Under the pieces are notes generated by a model, which saw only the letters and a list, made by a program, of their open reading frames with translations, was not told the origin of the DNA and did no database searches. The position numbers and the translations under genes are program-made. DNA of 64,000 nt, taken from Chrysopilus asiliformis. Lineage: Eukaryota; Arthropoda; Insecta; Diptera; Rhagionidae. The DNA is taken from the NCBI GenBank assembly GCA_964034945.1, contig OZ035960.1, positions 16,587,403 through 16,651,402 of the forward strand, given 5' to 3'. Within the stretch, counting starts at the first letter, position 1, and every line of letters starts with the position of its first letter. Below are positions 53,401 through 58,811 of this stretch, piece after piece.

Positions 53401-56400
53401 AAGAGCTAAGTTTCGAATTCACTTAACCCCCCCCCCTACTCCCCCCACCCCTCGCGCTACTTTCCCGTATGCCTATGTTGGAACCAGAACCATAGAATAA
53501 GGAATATATAGAAAAAACTCTGCCGAACAAATTTTTGACAAATTTCCCCTTCGAAGGGGGGAAAAATGTCCCTATCATTTACTAGCTACGGCCTAAAAGT
53601 TAATTACTTTTAGGCTAGGGAGCACGAAGCAGAGAGAACATTTTCTAATCATTTTCGTTGTATCTATTCAATGAGATGGAGGAATCGAATGGATAATTTT
53701 TTCCGTGTTACATCGGATCCTCTTGCCTCATCTCACAGTGCAAAAATTTTCTCTAAAAATTTGTTCTAAGAGTTTATTCTCTAGATTATTTGTTCTCTGC
53801 CAGAACTACCACAGACACTCATGCCAAATTTCAAGTCAATCGGTTCGGCTGTTTTTGCGTGAAAGAGAGGAACAGACAGAAAGACAGACACCAACTAATT
53901 TTTATATATTAGTATGATTGCCAATTGATTTCGATATTATAGATGGGAAATTTTTAAGGCTAAGTTGTTAAGCATTAATTTAACTAAATGAAAATGCAAA
54001 AACTCTGGTACCAATGATTTATTATTCATTTATAAATCTATTTACCTATCCACTCATTTAAATTTTAATCAAATTTTTGGTTTGCTTAAAATGCGAAATT
54101 GAGTGTTTCTAATTGAAAAAGGTATGTGGGCTTTTAAAGAAATTATCATAATCAGCCACCAATTTTGATTTTAATAATAGAAAAATGTACCAGATGTTAT
54201 TTTTGTTAATTTGAATTAACAAAATTGAGTTTTTAAAGACATTAAACGTTTAGATTTTGAACCAAGGAGCGGAAATACGAAATAAATGTTTTATGAAAAA
54301 AGTAAGTCCATAAAACTGTCCATAGAATATGCCTTTCTTTTAGGGGGAAGACTGTGTTTTTAGTCGTGAATCTATACAAAAAAAAATCGCGAAAAATGTG
54401 ACGAGGGGGAGTGATCCGAAAAAGTTTACTTGTGAAAAAATCCACAAATATTGAACCAATATGAACAGAAATTCATAAAACCTAAGTAGTTCTTAAACCT
54501 GAAATAAAACAGAAACAATTCCGTGTAAATTCAATTCAACTTTTGAAAAAATAATTTTCCGGAATTATCCATGTGAAATTTTGTGTTTTATTGATAAAAG
54601 ACGAAAAGATATTACGTTTTGGGTGCCACTGCAAAAAAAAAAAAATATCCTTCATTCCAACCCTATATTTAGCGAAAAAAATCGTTCACCTAATTGGAAG
54701 TCAGGTTCACTTCAATAGTCAATTTGGGTTCACGTAAATGAACTTGAATTAACTTTGCGATAGCAATCGAATTATTACCATAACGTAACCAACATTAAAG
54801 GAAATTAGTTTACTGCCATTATGCTGACGAGAAATCCTGAATATATCATTGATTTAATATTAAGAACCCGTTCGATAGTGACCAGGCAGCTGGAAGTCAC
54901 CTCAATATTAATATTGACAGCTCACCCTAAGTACATCCTTATAGCAGTCGGATTTGGGAATTTTCCAACGCAACACTACCGCCAACCTTCATCTTACTTA
55001 TAAAATTTTCAAATGAAAATGAAGATATAAAAAAACTTACTGAAACTAGGACAAAATAAAATTTCATGGAAAACAGGCGCCAATTCAATTTATTGATCCT
55101 TCCCTTGACTCAAATTCGATTACAAATTCACTGGGAGGTTCTGAACATTTTCACTTTATTCAAACTTCACCGTTTTCAACGAAAAAACACTTCAAATTTA
55201 AACGAGCGAAAATATTCCATCTTGGTAGACTTTTTGCTGCACTTCTTTTGGCTTATTATGGCCATTTATAGTTTATAACTGAAAGTTTTTCGTGCGAATT
55301 TAAATTACTCTGGAAATTGTATTTTATTTTTGTTCAAAGATGTAATGCACGGTGGAAAATATTGGAAATTCAAGAAAATAAGCATCGTATTTACTTTTCA
55401 TGTCTCATTGTTGGAGGGAAAAAAAAGATTTATTTGGCGAAAAATTAGCTACAGACCTGAGGCACGTGTTGCAATCGTAAACAGGTTTTGGGAAAAAATT
55501 GTTTTTACTGGATTACAGAGTTTGTTCATTTCATATCAGAATTAGGAAATTAAATGGCATTCGTGCTGCGTGCTTGGGATTTCAATATAGGATCCAAATC
55601 TGAATCAGTGTTTTTATACTCTGAATATGAACTTGTAATATTGTTTCTTGGAACACGAGTTTTTTTTTTCAATGAAAATACATATTTAGATGTTAAATAA
55701 ACGTTGCTCAATTTCGTAAGAACTATCGGGTCTTTCAACAAGGACATAACAATTTTGTATTTAAATAAAACACAGAATAATTGAGATCTCGGGCTGAAAT
55801 TAATTCCAGGTGTAGTGGACATATTACATTTAAGTATGAAATTCGTTGTCGTTCATATGGCCACCGCGAGCACGTTTGCACTGATTGATTCTTTGGAGCC
55901 AATTTTCCACCACTCTTCCACACATATCGGCCGGAACGTTGGCAATTTCGCGTTCGATATTGTTCCTGAGCTCCTCTAACGTTGTTGGCTTGTTGGCATA
56001 AACCAACGACTTAACATAACCCCATAAAAAGAAATCCAACGGCGTTAGATCGCATGAGCGAGGTGGCCATTCGACCGGACCATTTCTCGAGATTACACGA
56101 TTACCGAACTTCTCCTTCAATAGATCAATTGTTTGACCAGCTGTGTGGCATTGCTCGTTCGTGAGCTTCACCATGATAAAAATGTAAACCTTGACTGACG
56201 TTTTAGCATTGCCAGATCATAAAAAAAGTTTTAGGATGCGTTTTTATTAAAATACAAAATTGTTATGTCCTTGTTGAAAGACCCTTTATATAATTATGGT
56301 TAACGCACGCGTTTTCAAAACCTATGGGACATATTGTTTATTTGAGAATTTAGGAATTTGTATATGAGAACGTCAATTTTGAATTAAAAGTGATTGTCCA

Positions 56401-57414
56401 TAAAAGAAATCACACATTTAAGGGTGGGGGGAAAGGGAACTTGTTGCAGTGCGAACACAATATTAAAGTTCATACAAAAATCGCTAAAAAGTTAAAATTC
56501 GAAAGAGCGAAAATCAACATAGCGGTATTTGGTTGATAACCCCTAAAATAAATGCCCAGAAACCTAAAAGATGAAACAATTCCTAAATTTTAAACAAGCC
56601 AAGAGTCAATATTTTTTTTAAGGATATAAGCATGTAAATGGGCTCCAAATCCAAACGAAAAATATCTTTTTCGAACGACTATTAACGTAAATCCTTTGGT
56701 TTTTACGACAAACGTTTATCACGTTGAACTGAAAAAACTCATAATTAATCATAATGCTTAAAAAAGTCATAAAACCTGGCCATTTGAACAAATACTGGCA
56801 ATTTAAACAAATAATAAAATGCTTATGATTTGGAGCTGTCCATAAAATACGTCACACATTTAAAAGGCGGGCGGAATCTGCTGCAACGTGAGGATGGTAT
56901 TAAATGTCGCTGGGAGAAGGGAGGTGGCGAAAAAGTGAAAATTAGCGTAACCGGATTTTATGAACAGCTCCCAAGCAAATAAAAAGCTGTGCAAATTATT
57001 TGTTGAATAATAAAAAAACGAGATTTTTTATTACGTCAATTGAATGTGAAAAATATTACTACAATGTCTCATTCAACACAAAAGAAAAGCGATTATGTAA
57101 GACATCTCATGTCCCTGGATTATTCTTTATGGATTTAATAAATATTATTGTATTATTTTTCTCGTTATGTCCTTTCCGATGTTTTAGATGCAATTTTTAA
57201 AAAGATTACCCAGAAGATGCCGATATTAGAATGACACCGAAATCCAGGAAAATGAAATTAAATTAATATAAATCCAACAAAAGATATAAAAATTACCATT
57301 ATGAACTAAATTGAAGGTATTGTTATTATTTTTGATGTAATTTGCTCCAGCATCAATTTCCCTGGTACACGGATTCATGTAAAATTTAGTGCTTTGTTCA
57401 TAATTTACAATCAT
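17197..57414 (-). CDS. CG31760: GPR158/GPR179-like orphan class C GPCR gene, 11 exons spliced by eye
   Basis: Spliced minus-strand gene. Exons in transcript order: 57414-57297, 46381-46165, 39471-39111, 38981-38692, 38527-38374, 30630-30521, 28906-28762, 27271-27063, 22319-22070, 19757-19513, 17446-17197. Every border fits AG/GT and every phase joins in frame. The length from the ATG at 57414 to the first in-frame TGA is 2151 nt (717 codons). The product has a Cache-like ectodomain, an EGF-like Cys-rich module, seven hydrophobic helices and a cytoplasmic tail. This order is known for vertebrate GPR158/GPR179 and Drosophila CG31760, orphan plasma-membrane receptors; vertebrate members bind RGS7-Gbeta5. 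Identification rests on recalled family features such as the [14 protein letters not shown] segment after helix 7. Introns reach about 11 kb and are full of transposons, but no exon is broken. The 5' exon with signal peptide was not found, so the true start is probably farther right. Confidence 0.9.
17758..18233 (+). repeat. Dispersed repeat family R1, copy 1
   Basis: It starts with a hairpin-like CCCGTTGTTGCCGGGTTAAG and ends in a GACAGACAGACA tract then TATATATTAGTATGA. In between lie CGCGAAAGNGTAACATAG and AATTTCAGGCTAATCGGTTC-like segments, partly duplicated in tandem. Other copies are at 25498, 44637 (minus), 53244 and 60207 (minus). Class not determined; the tail resembles short non-autonomous or 3'-end retroelement remnants common in arthropods. 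Confidence 0.75.
18234..19020. other. Unassigned interior of the split Tigger-like remnant
   Basis: AT-rich sequence with frames on both strands but no domain. It contains paired CCAGTTAACTGG-like words near 18295-18340. Confidence 0.4.
19027..19145. repeat. Tandem repeat of ACCGCGCAGTTGCGAA
   Basis: Five to seven imperfect copies of a 16-base unit (AACCGCGCAGTTGCGA) follow each other and end at GGAGGGATTACTGTA. They appear to be the expanded subterminal part of the Tigger-like remnant. Confidence 0.8.
19513..19757 (-). CDS. CG31760: Receptor exon 10: coiled coil and cytoplasmic tail
   Basis: It encodes [20 protein letters not shown], then [20 protein letters not shown] and a low-complexity Ser/Thr/Gln/Asn tail ending NSLGTNSIG. 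The acceptor is TTTTAAG before GAAGAA and the donor GG/GTAAGT. Heptad-like spacing of I, L and I/F continues from the previous exon. Such a segment could support dimer or partner contacts, which is inference. It leaves with two bases (GG). Confidence 0.92.
20533..21849 (+). mobile_element. DD41D-type Tc1/mariner element, inactivated, with a nested MITE
   Basis: The terminal repeats read GGGTCTTTCAACAAGGACAT at the left and the complement at the right. The transposase remnant shows the first catalytic Asp in IFNDEVHF (GAT at 20789), the second in [12 protein letters not shown], and the third in [12 protein letters not shown]. Exactly 41 residues separate the last two, hence DD41D. It is dead: a stop replaces Trp after VHF, frames shift near 20820, a TAA replaces Gln before LDGLDISD at 21022, most of the N-terminal domain is missing, and a 348-bp MITE sits at 21250. 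The region just after the ATG (20643) is tandemly duplicated. Confidence 0.92.
21250..21597. mobile_element. PIF/Harbinger-like MITE inside the DD41D element
   Basis: AGGCCCAACTACGAT at 21250 and its complement ending at 21597 are inverted repeats of about 34 bp with one mismatch. TTA at 21247-21249 and 21598-21600 is the target duplication: removing the MITE and one TTA restores the coding text seen in the copy at 55725. The insertion is therefore younger than the DD41D copy. Confidence 0.92.
22070..22319 (-). CDS. CG31760: Receptor exon 9: helix 7, post-helix segment and start of coiled coil
   Basis: One base completes His. It then encodes [20 protein letters not shown], helix 7 ([20 protein letters not shown]), the strongly conserved [15 protein letters not shown], and an acidic end with [11 protein letters not shown]. 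The post-helix segment is the clearest family signature. ENEELK joins [14 protein letters not shown] of the next exon to make a short coiled-coil-like helix. The neighbouring intron holds the DD41D element at 20533-21849. Confidence 0.96.
22796..23325 (+). repeat. Dispersed repeat with internal tandem duplication
   Basis: It starts near CTAGCAGACCCGTCGTTTGC and ends TTTATATATAGAGAATAAG, a layout like R1. A segment of about 130 bp containing GACCTTCCGTTTTGAATTTT and CAGCGACCCCGAAAACCCCC is present twice in tandem (about 22887-22965 and 23010-23085). The open frame at 23082-23282 is part of the repeat. Confidence 0.65.
23741..23966. mobile_element. piggyBac-like MITE (TTAA) with strong internal palindromes
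   Basis: TTAACACGTTCGTGACAT at 23741 faces TGTCACGAACGCGTTAA at 23966. Inside each arm lies a palindrome: GTGTACCACCGGTGGTACAC on the right and a one-base variant on the left. No coding content. Confidence 0.85.
24190..24440 (+). repeat. Dispersed repeat tail with CAGACAGACAGA tract
   Basis: AATTTCAAGTCAATCGGATGA followed by an ACAGACAGACAGACAGAGAC tract resembles the 3' part of R1. The 5' part is diverged or missing. Confidence 0.5.
24441..25497. other. Unassigned intronic AT-rich stretch
   Basis: No coding, terminal repeats or RNA structure were recognised in this part of the receptor intron. Confidence 0.45.
25498..25983 (+). repeat. Dispersed repeat family R1, copy 2
   Basis: It begins GCATACCCGTCGTTGCCGAG and ends TATATATTAGTATATGA. 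It is colinear with 17758-18233, including the double CGCGAAAGGGTAACATAG block and the CAGACAGACAGACAGACA tract. The 93-codon frame inside is present only because the copies are similar; it is not a gene. Confidence 0.8.
25984..27062. other. Intronic stretch with a repeat-poor block
   Basis: 26020-26220 has simple G-runs and repeated ATATGTTAATT words. About 26510-26830 is less AT-rich than its surroundings and shows no repeat ends. It could be regulatory, but no defined site was identified. Confidence 0.4.
27063..27271 (-). CDS. CG31760: Receptor exon 8: extracellular loop 2, helices 5 and 6
   Basis: It encodes 69 codons plus two bases: [20 protein letters not shown], helix 5 ([19 protein letters not shown]), a loop with [10 protein letters not shown], and helix 6 ([18 protein letters not shown]). 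The Cys in KQCSY is the expected partner of the helix 3 Cys. The open frame continues to both sides into intron sequence. The borders chosen are TTTACAG before ATT and CA before GTAAGT, because these alone keep frame with the neighbours. Confidence 0.94.
28420..28667. mobile_element. piggyBac-like MITE, ACTGCCA family
   Basis: TTAGCACTCTAACTGCCACG at the left (first base of the target changed from A to G) faces CGTGGCAGTTAGAGTGTTAA at the right. The TCTAACTGCCA core links it to the copies at 15428 and 41155. Confidence 0.8.
28762..28906 (-). CDS. CG31760: Receptor exon 7: intracellular loop 2 and helix 4
   Basis: The first base completes the split Arg codon. It then encodes [20 protein letters not shown], a basic loop, followed by the helix [18 protein letters not shown] and APPNAEI. 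The acceptor is TTTAATAG and the donor GTGAGT. It leaves at phase 0, with flanking introns of about 1.5-1.6 kb. Confidence 0.95.
29020..29093. repeat. Compact near-perfect hairpin in a receptor intron
   Basis: GGCTTACAGGTCATAAAAAT (29032-29051) pairs fully with ATTTTTATGACCTGTAAGCC (29062-29081). Pairing continues for about 9 more bases with two mismatches. The loop is 10 bases. It may be a tiny MITE or a hairpin RNA precursor; nothing in the sequence decides. Confidence 0.8.
29467..30346. mobile_element. pogo/Tigger-like non-autonomous element
   Basis: TA then GGGTCGGGTAGGGTGAAGTG at the left, mirrored by CACTTCACCCTACCTGACCC then TA at the right. The word GAAGTGGTCCAC and its complement occur at least four more times inside (29493, 29838, 29868, 30186). 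The interior frame of 128 codons has no domain. Confidence 0.85.
30521..30630 (-). CDS. CG31760: Receptor exon 6: helix 3
   Basis: It encodes 36 codons plus two bases: [18 protein letters not shown], then [17 protein letters not shown]. The Cys in TYSC sits at the top of helix 3, where class C receptors form the conserved disulfide with extracellular loop 2. The partner is probably the Cys in KQCSYNWW in exon 27063-27271. The acceptor is TTTCCAG and the donor GTAAGC. Confidence 0.95.
30631..32114. other. Unassigned intronic AT-rich stretch
   Basis: No coding or repeat termini were recognised between the helix 3 exon and the DD41D copy. Confidence 0.4.
32115..33180 (+). mobile_element. Second DD41D-type Tc1/mariner lineage, internally deleted
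   Basis: The N-terminal helix-turn-helix region is present ([20 protein letters not shown], later [20 protein letters not shown]). After about 32460 the frame is lost and the block with the first Asp is missing. GIIGPYFF-like sequence resumes near 32670, with a frame break at 32735. From there [33 protein letters not shown] and [11 protein letters not shown] follow. The spacing is again 41 residues. The protein clearly differs from the 20533 copy, so it is another lineage. Ends are approximate. Confidence 0.88.
33181..35967. other. Unassigned intronic stretch
   Basis: Frames of 63-114 codons lack domains. The 65-codon frame at 34172-34369 has a CGGC and CPCG pair but no known zinc-finger spacing or splice context. 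Around 34440-34560 base composition is more balanced, without clear coding. Confidence 0.4.
35968..36900 (+). repeat. Dispersed repeat family R2, copy 1
   Basis: It shares with 43243-45420 the order ATAATAAAGTATTGTATTCATG, CTCCTGAGTCGATTGGA, CTAATAGAGCTAG, a GTTATCGATATA-like block and GTTTTGTGTTGACCACAACTG. A CTGTCTGTCAGT microsatellite is at 36098-36147. Repeated ATTTCTCGATATC-like lines give it internal redundancy. Class unknown. Confidence 0.75.
37085..37922. mobile_element. PIF/Harbinger-like element with nested MITE
   Basis: TTA at 37082-37084 and at 37923-37925 flank terminal repeats CGCCCGTCATACACTTGAG and a complement ending AAGTGTGCGACGGGGG. The arms are full of GAGCTAAGC and CTACGTGAGC words in both orientations. 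A second MITE (37491-37799) sits in the middle. Confidence 0.8.
37491..37799. mobile_element. MITE with CTACACTCAGAAAAATG ends
   Basis: CTACACTCAGAAAAATG at 37491 is mirrored exactly by CATTTTTCTGAGTGTAG at 37799. The interior is GC-richer than the flanks and has AGTTGACCT and AGGTCA words. No target duplication was resolved. Confidence 0.85.
38374..38527 (-). CDS. CG31760: Receptor exon 5: helices 1 and 2
   Basis: It encodes [20 protein letters not shown] (helix 1), the basic loop [14 protein letters not shown], and [15 protein letters not shown] (helix 2). The basic intracellular loop is as expected for class C receptors. The acceptor is TTTTCAG and the donor GTGAGT; it leaves at phase 0. 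The next intron is 7.7 kb and carries at least five mobile elements. Confidence 0.95.
38692..38981 (-). CDS. CG31760: Receptor exon 4: EGF-like Cys-rich module and start of helix 1
   Basis: It encodes 96 codons plus two bases. The many cysteines ([35 protein letters not shown]) form the EGF-like module found just outside the membrane in GPR158-type receptors. There is an N-x-T site in FNGTI. It ends with NYNWPFR, the residues just before helix 1. The Arg codon is split AG/G across the 164-bp intron. The short introns around this exon contrast with the multi-kilobase ones elsewhere. Confidence 0.95.
39111..39471 (-). CDS. CG31760: Receptor exon 3: Cache-like domain, C-terminal part
   Basis: It encodes 120 codons. 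Key parts are a Trp-Tyr-rich strand ([20 protein letters not shown]), a typical Cache beta strand ([16 protein letters not shown]), then VNQCEPPNN and [18 protein letters not shown]. The open frame runs past the splice site, but the donor GTG/GTATGT at 39111-39105 joins MV directly to CEYRQ of the next exon at phase 0. That keeps the Cys spacing expected for the family. The downstream intron is only 129 bp. Confidence 0.93.
39472..39770. other. Intronic sequence, nothing recognised
   Basis: Short AT-rich stretch following the acceptor of the 39111-39471 exon; no repeat ends or coding. Confidence 0.4.
39775..40060 (+). repeat. Minisatellite with TTTGGTTCTGGTTTTGGTTTC units, copy 1
   Basis: About six imperfect units of 35-45 bases alternate GGTTCTGGTTTTGGTTTC-like and AAATTCCAAAAAT-like parts. 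A related tract preceded by TTTTTGAGTGTGATTCGG lies at 50847-51045, so this is a dispersed element rather than a local expansion. Confidence 0.7.
40272..40782 (+). repeat. Dispersed repeat with ACCCGTATGGTGA ends and GACAGACAGACG array, copy 2
   Basis: ACCCGTATGGTGATTTAAG near 40272 faces CTTTGGTTTCACCATACGGG near the right end. The 3' half matches 14383-14638 closely, including the microsatellite and the CATTTTTGTGTGTGATGAC block. Confidence 0.7.
41155..41344. mobile_element. piggyBac-like MITE (TTAA), ACTGCCA family
   Basis: TTAACACATTGACTGCCA at 41155 faces TGGCAGTCAATGTGTTAA at 41344. The inner arms add GATAGCCATGGC twice on the right. It is the same family as 15428-15587, in inverted orientation. 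Confidence 0.88.
41345..43242. other. Unassigned intronic stretch
   Basis: AT-rich sequence with no coding or terminal repeats recognised. 42880-43080 is slightly richer in GC, with GGGCTGCTACTCTCGGGTAC-type sequence, but I could not assign it. Confidence 0.4.
43523..43932. mobile_element. CCTCCATTACCATG MITE, copy 1
   Basis: CCTCCATTACCATGACTTTT plus CAACTGCAAAAAAAT at the left is mirrored at the right by TTTTTTGCAGTTACAG and AAGTCATGGTAATGGAGG. Copies at 52444 and 57617 share the interior, including GAGAAAGGGAGATAAGAATC. The frame inside the copies is conserved only by copy identity. Confidence 0.88.
43973..44121. mobile_element. Short PIF/Harbinger-like MITE
   Basis: TTA at 43970-43972 and 44122-44124 flank TGCTGGGTTTACAC and GTGTAAACGCAGCA. 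The interior is AATGACAA/TTGTCATT-rich palindromic sequence. It sits in the right arm of the foldback element at 43385. Confidence 0.8.
44637..44885 (-). repeat. Dispersed repeat family R1, copy 3, shortened
   Basis: Reads in reverse from CATACTAATATATAA through the GTCTGTCTGTCT tract to CCAGCCCCAACATAGACCC. One of the two internal blocks is missing compared with 60207-60592. It is inserted in R2 copy 2. Confidence 0.75.
45421..46164. other. Intronic sequence, nothing recognised
   Basis: AT-rich, no coding or repeat ends seen. Confidence 0.4.
46165..46381 (-). CDS. CG31760: Receptor exon 2: Cache-like domain, middle part
   Basis: Acceptor ends in CCCTAG and donor is GTAAG. The translation includes [20 protein letters not shown] and [12 protein letters not shown]. 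It contains an N-x-T glycosylation site and an acidic stretch ([13 protein letters not shown]). It enters with two bases and leaves with two (TG), completed to Trp by the next exon. Predicted to lie outside the cell. Vertebrate GPR158 uses the corresponding Cache module to bind ligands, which is family knowledge. The flanking introns are 10.9 kb and 6.7 kb. Confidence 0.9.
46382..48376. other. Unassigned intronic stretch
   Basis: Frames on the minus strand at 46523-47195 and 47846-48324 are AT-rich, overlap each other and lack domains or splice fit with the receptor. No terminal repeats were recognised. Confidence 0.4.
48377..48843. repeat. MITE with perfect 19-bp CCCTAAACACATGTGCAGA ends
   Basis: CCCTAAACACATGTGCAGA at 48377 is mirrored exactly at 48843. 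CTGCATGCAG words follow in both arms. A 22-base direct repeat (GGTGATCCATCCATTTCCAA) occurs twice near 48667-48707. Confidence 0.88.
48844..50846. other. Unassigned intronic stretch
   Basis: Contains a GC-richer patch near 49190-49360 and GATCACTTTAGCNATAGAA-like duplicated text near 48978 and 49012. No coding frame with domain support. Confidence 0.4.
50847..51045 (+). repeat. Minisatellite with GGTTCTGGTTTTGG units, copy 2
   Basis: It matches 39775-40060 in its leading GAGTGTGATTCGGTTCTGG and in units ending AAAATTCCAAAAGTTTGG. The array is shorter here. Confidence 0.7.
51046..52443. other. Unassigned intronic stretch
   Basis: AT-rich sequence. TTTTTTACTGACGAAAAA is repeated at 51110-51160. 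No gene recognised. Confidence 0.4.
52444..52926. mobile_element. CCTCCATTACCATG MITE, copy 2
   Basis: Same terminal repeats as 43523-43932. It has an extra internal segment of about 80 bases (ATTCATAGCATAAGGTTTGA and neighbours) also present in copy 3, so copy 1 is the deleted form. Confidence 0.88.
53244..53920 (+). repeat. Dispersed repeat family R1, copy 4, with nested MITE
   Basis: Colinear with the other R1 copies from the CCCCCGACGAATATCTATGCC block to TATATATTAGTATGA, interrupted at 53491-53799. The start is diverged near TTTGGACCCGACTTCGCCCGG at about 53092. Confidence 0.75.
53491..53799. mobile_element. 309-bp MITE inside R1 copy 4
   Basis: CCAGAAC at 53484-53490 is repeated at 53800-53806, and joining across restores the R1 text seen in other copies. 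The ends are CATAGAATAAGG and, mirrored and diverged, CTCTAGATTATTTGTTCTCTG. The 7-bp duplication and the ends suggest a hAT-type or related element. Confidence 0.8.
53921..55724. other. Unassigned intronic stretch
   Basis: No coding with domain or splice support. The frame at 54821-55003 was checked on both strands and not supported. Confidence 0.4.
55725..56287 (-). mobile_element. DD41D-type element, internal deletion derivative
   Basis: Both terminal repeats are intact (TATCGGGTCTTTCAACAAG at the left and its 5' counterpart at the right). The frame from 56174 to 55830 (114 codons) joins the start MVKLTNEQ directly to [18 protein letters not shown] and runs intact through [15 protein letters not shown] to [13 protein letters not shown]. 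The helix-turn-helix domain and the first two catalytic Asp residues are gone, so it cannot transpose by itself. Both ends are kept, so it could be moved by a full-length copy. Confidence 0.9.
56395..56975. repeat. Two diverged copies of a CCATAAAAnACGTCACACATTTAA segment
   Basis: Segments at about 56395-56530 and 56838-56975 share CCATAAAA, TCACACATTTAA, a G-rich part and AAAGTTAAAATT/AAAGTGAAAATTAGC in the same order. They may be old element ends; class unknown. Confidence 0.5.
57297..57414 (-). CDS. CG31760: Receptor exon 1 of those seen: N-terminal ectodomain (Cache-like start)
   Basis: It encodes 39 codons plus one base, including [19 protein letters not shown], followed by a donor (G then GTAATT). 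The extra base joins the GC that opens the exon at 46381 to make Gly, giving VHNG then LLEALAKGL. This resembles the membrane-distal helix of GPR158-type ectodomains, where a single Cys and an N-x-T glycosylation site (NNT) are plausible. The right border is uncertain. The frame stays open for about 54 bases upstream of the ATG, and an AG at codon 8 could be an acceptor instead. No hydrophobic signal peptide is present, so at least one upstream exon is expected. Confidence 0.7.
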
Positions 57415-57616
57415 TTTCAGAGAAAAGGTTTTAAGATTTCTTAAAAACTACGAGGAAATTTAATTCAAATAGATCCAATTCATTTAGTAAAGTGGAAATT
57501 GTCTAAAACGGGCCCTGAATTAACAGGAAACATGTCTTATTGTAAGTCAGACGAATTTTTTGGTCCCATAGGATTCTGGCTTACATGGGTTTCATTATCT
57601 TGAGTACATTGTAAAG

Positions 57617-58114
57617 TTGCCATGACTTTTCCCAACTGCAAAAAAATAGAGACACATTTATGTGAAGATACCTTGGCGAGAAAGGGAGATAAGAATCAAC
57701 TGCAAAAATGTGTCGGCAACGGCAAACATAATTTCCCCTCTTTTTTTATGGCGATTTTATGGTTGCAGTTGACGGACTTGAACTTTTTTATAGCGATTTC
57801 TACTGCAATCACACATTGTCCCTGTAAGTGAATAGTGAGCACAGACACATACGAAATGCTATTATAGCGTAGCTGTCATTTTTCATGTAGTTCAAACACA
57901 CACATGCAGCTGTATAGCTTTATTTCTATGCTAATTTGAACCTTATATTCATAGCATAAGGTTTGATATGATTGCTATAAAGTTGTTAAACTGGAAGGGA
58001 AAGCGTTTATACTTGTATTCAGTCATTCCTATTTAGATCTATATAAGTCTATCTTGCTCTAGTTTTCTGCATTTTTTTGCAGTTACAGAAGTCATGGTAA
58101 TGGAGATCCTCCTT
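57617..58114. mobile_element. CCTCCATTACCATG MITE, copy 3, left end truncated
   Basis: It begins inside the left terminal repeat at GCCATGACTTTTCCCAAC and ends at TCATGGTAATGGAGATCCTCC. The interior matches copies 1 and 2 and includes the segment missing from copy 1. Confidence 0.85.
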
Positions 58115-58230
58115 AAAACACCTCAGTAAATTCTTAGTACCCTGCAGCAAAAAAATGCTTTTCTGATGGTTTTGCAAAGTACTTTGAAAGTACAGTGATT
58201 CTATTCTGATTTTCAATACCTACTCATGTC

Positions 58231-58427
58231 TAGAGACCGGATTATATGCAAGTGCTAAAAATCAGAAACACGAAAAAAGCAGACATAAAAAAATATGTGT
58301 CCCTTATTTTTCCTTATTACCCTTATTTTTCGTGCCTCTACATATCCGAATTTCATCAAAATCGGAGGCGTACACTTCGGAATCTTTCCCTGTTAACTTT
58401 TTCAATTTGCATATAATCCGGTCTCTA
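58231..58427. mobile_element. hAT-like MITE, TAGAGACCGG ends
   Basis: TAGAGACCGGATTATATGCA at 58231 is mirrored exactly at 58427. CTCATGTC flanks it at 58223-58230 and 58428-58435, an 8-bp duplication as in hAT. It adjoins the larger element at 58436 with no base between. Confidence 0.9.
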
Positions 58428-58671
58428 CTCATGTCCAGTGTTGGGGTTATCTAGATAATAATTATCTAGATAATCATCTAGATAAAAAAAAATGTTATCT
58501 TTATCTTATCTAGATAACACCCCAAAAAAGTTATCTTTATCTTATCTAGATAAAGGAAAATCCCATTTATCTAGAGATAATCGTTACCAGCGAAAATCAA
58601 AAAATTAAATCTGAAAAAATGCTGAAACGAAATTGTTTTCTGCATACTTTTGAAAACCTAAAAACTTTTTT

Positions 58672-58808
58672 TAGGAACAGTTTTATACTTGGCAACAATT
58701 TTTGTTTACGGACAAGGAAGCGAAGTGTCACTCTTTCCCTCGCCTCTCTTCTCTTGTCCATAAAAAAAAAGTTCTGCCAGTAACTGTTGCCAAGTGTAAA
58801 CCGGGCTA
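58672..58808. repeat. Small foldback insertion with ACTTGGCAACA arms
   Basis: TTTTATACTTGGCAACA at the left faces TGTTGCCAAGTGTAAACC at the right. The GTTTACACTT end links it to the PIF-like MITEs at 8203 and 43973. Confidence 0.65.
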
Positions 58809-58811
58809 TGA

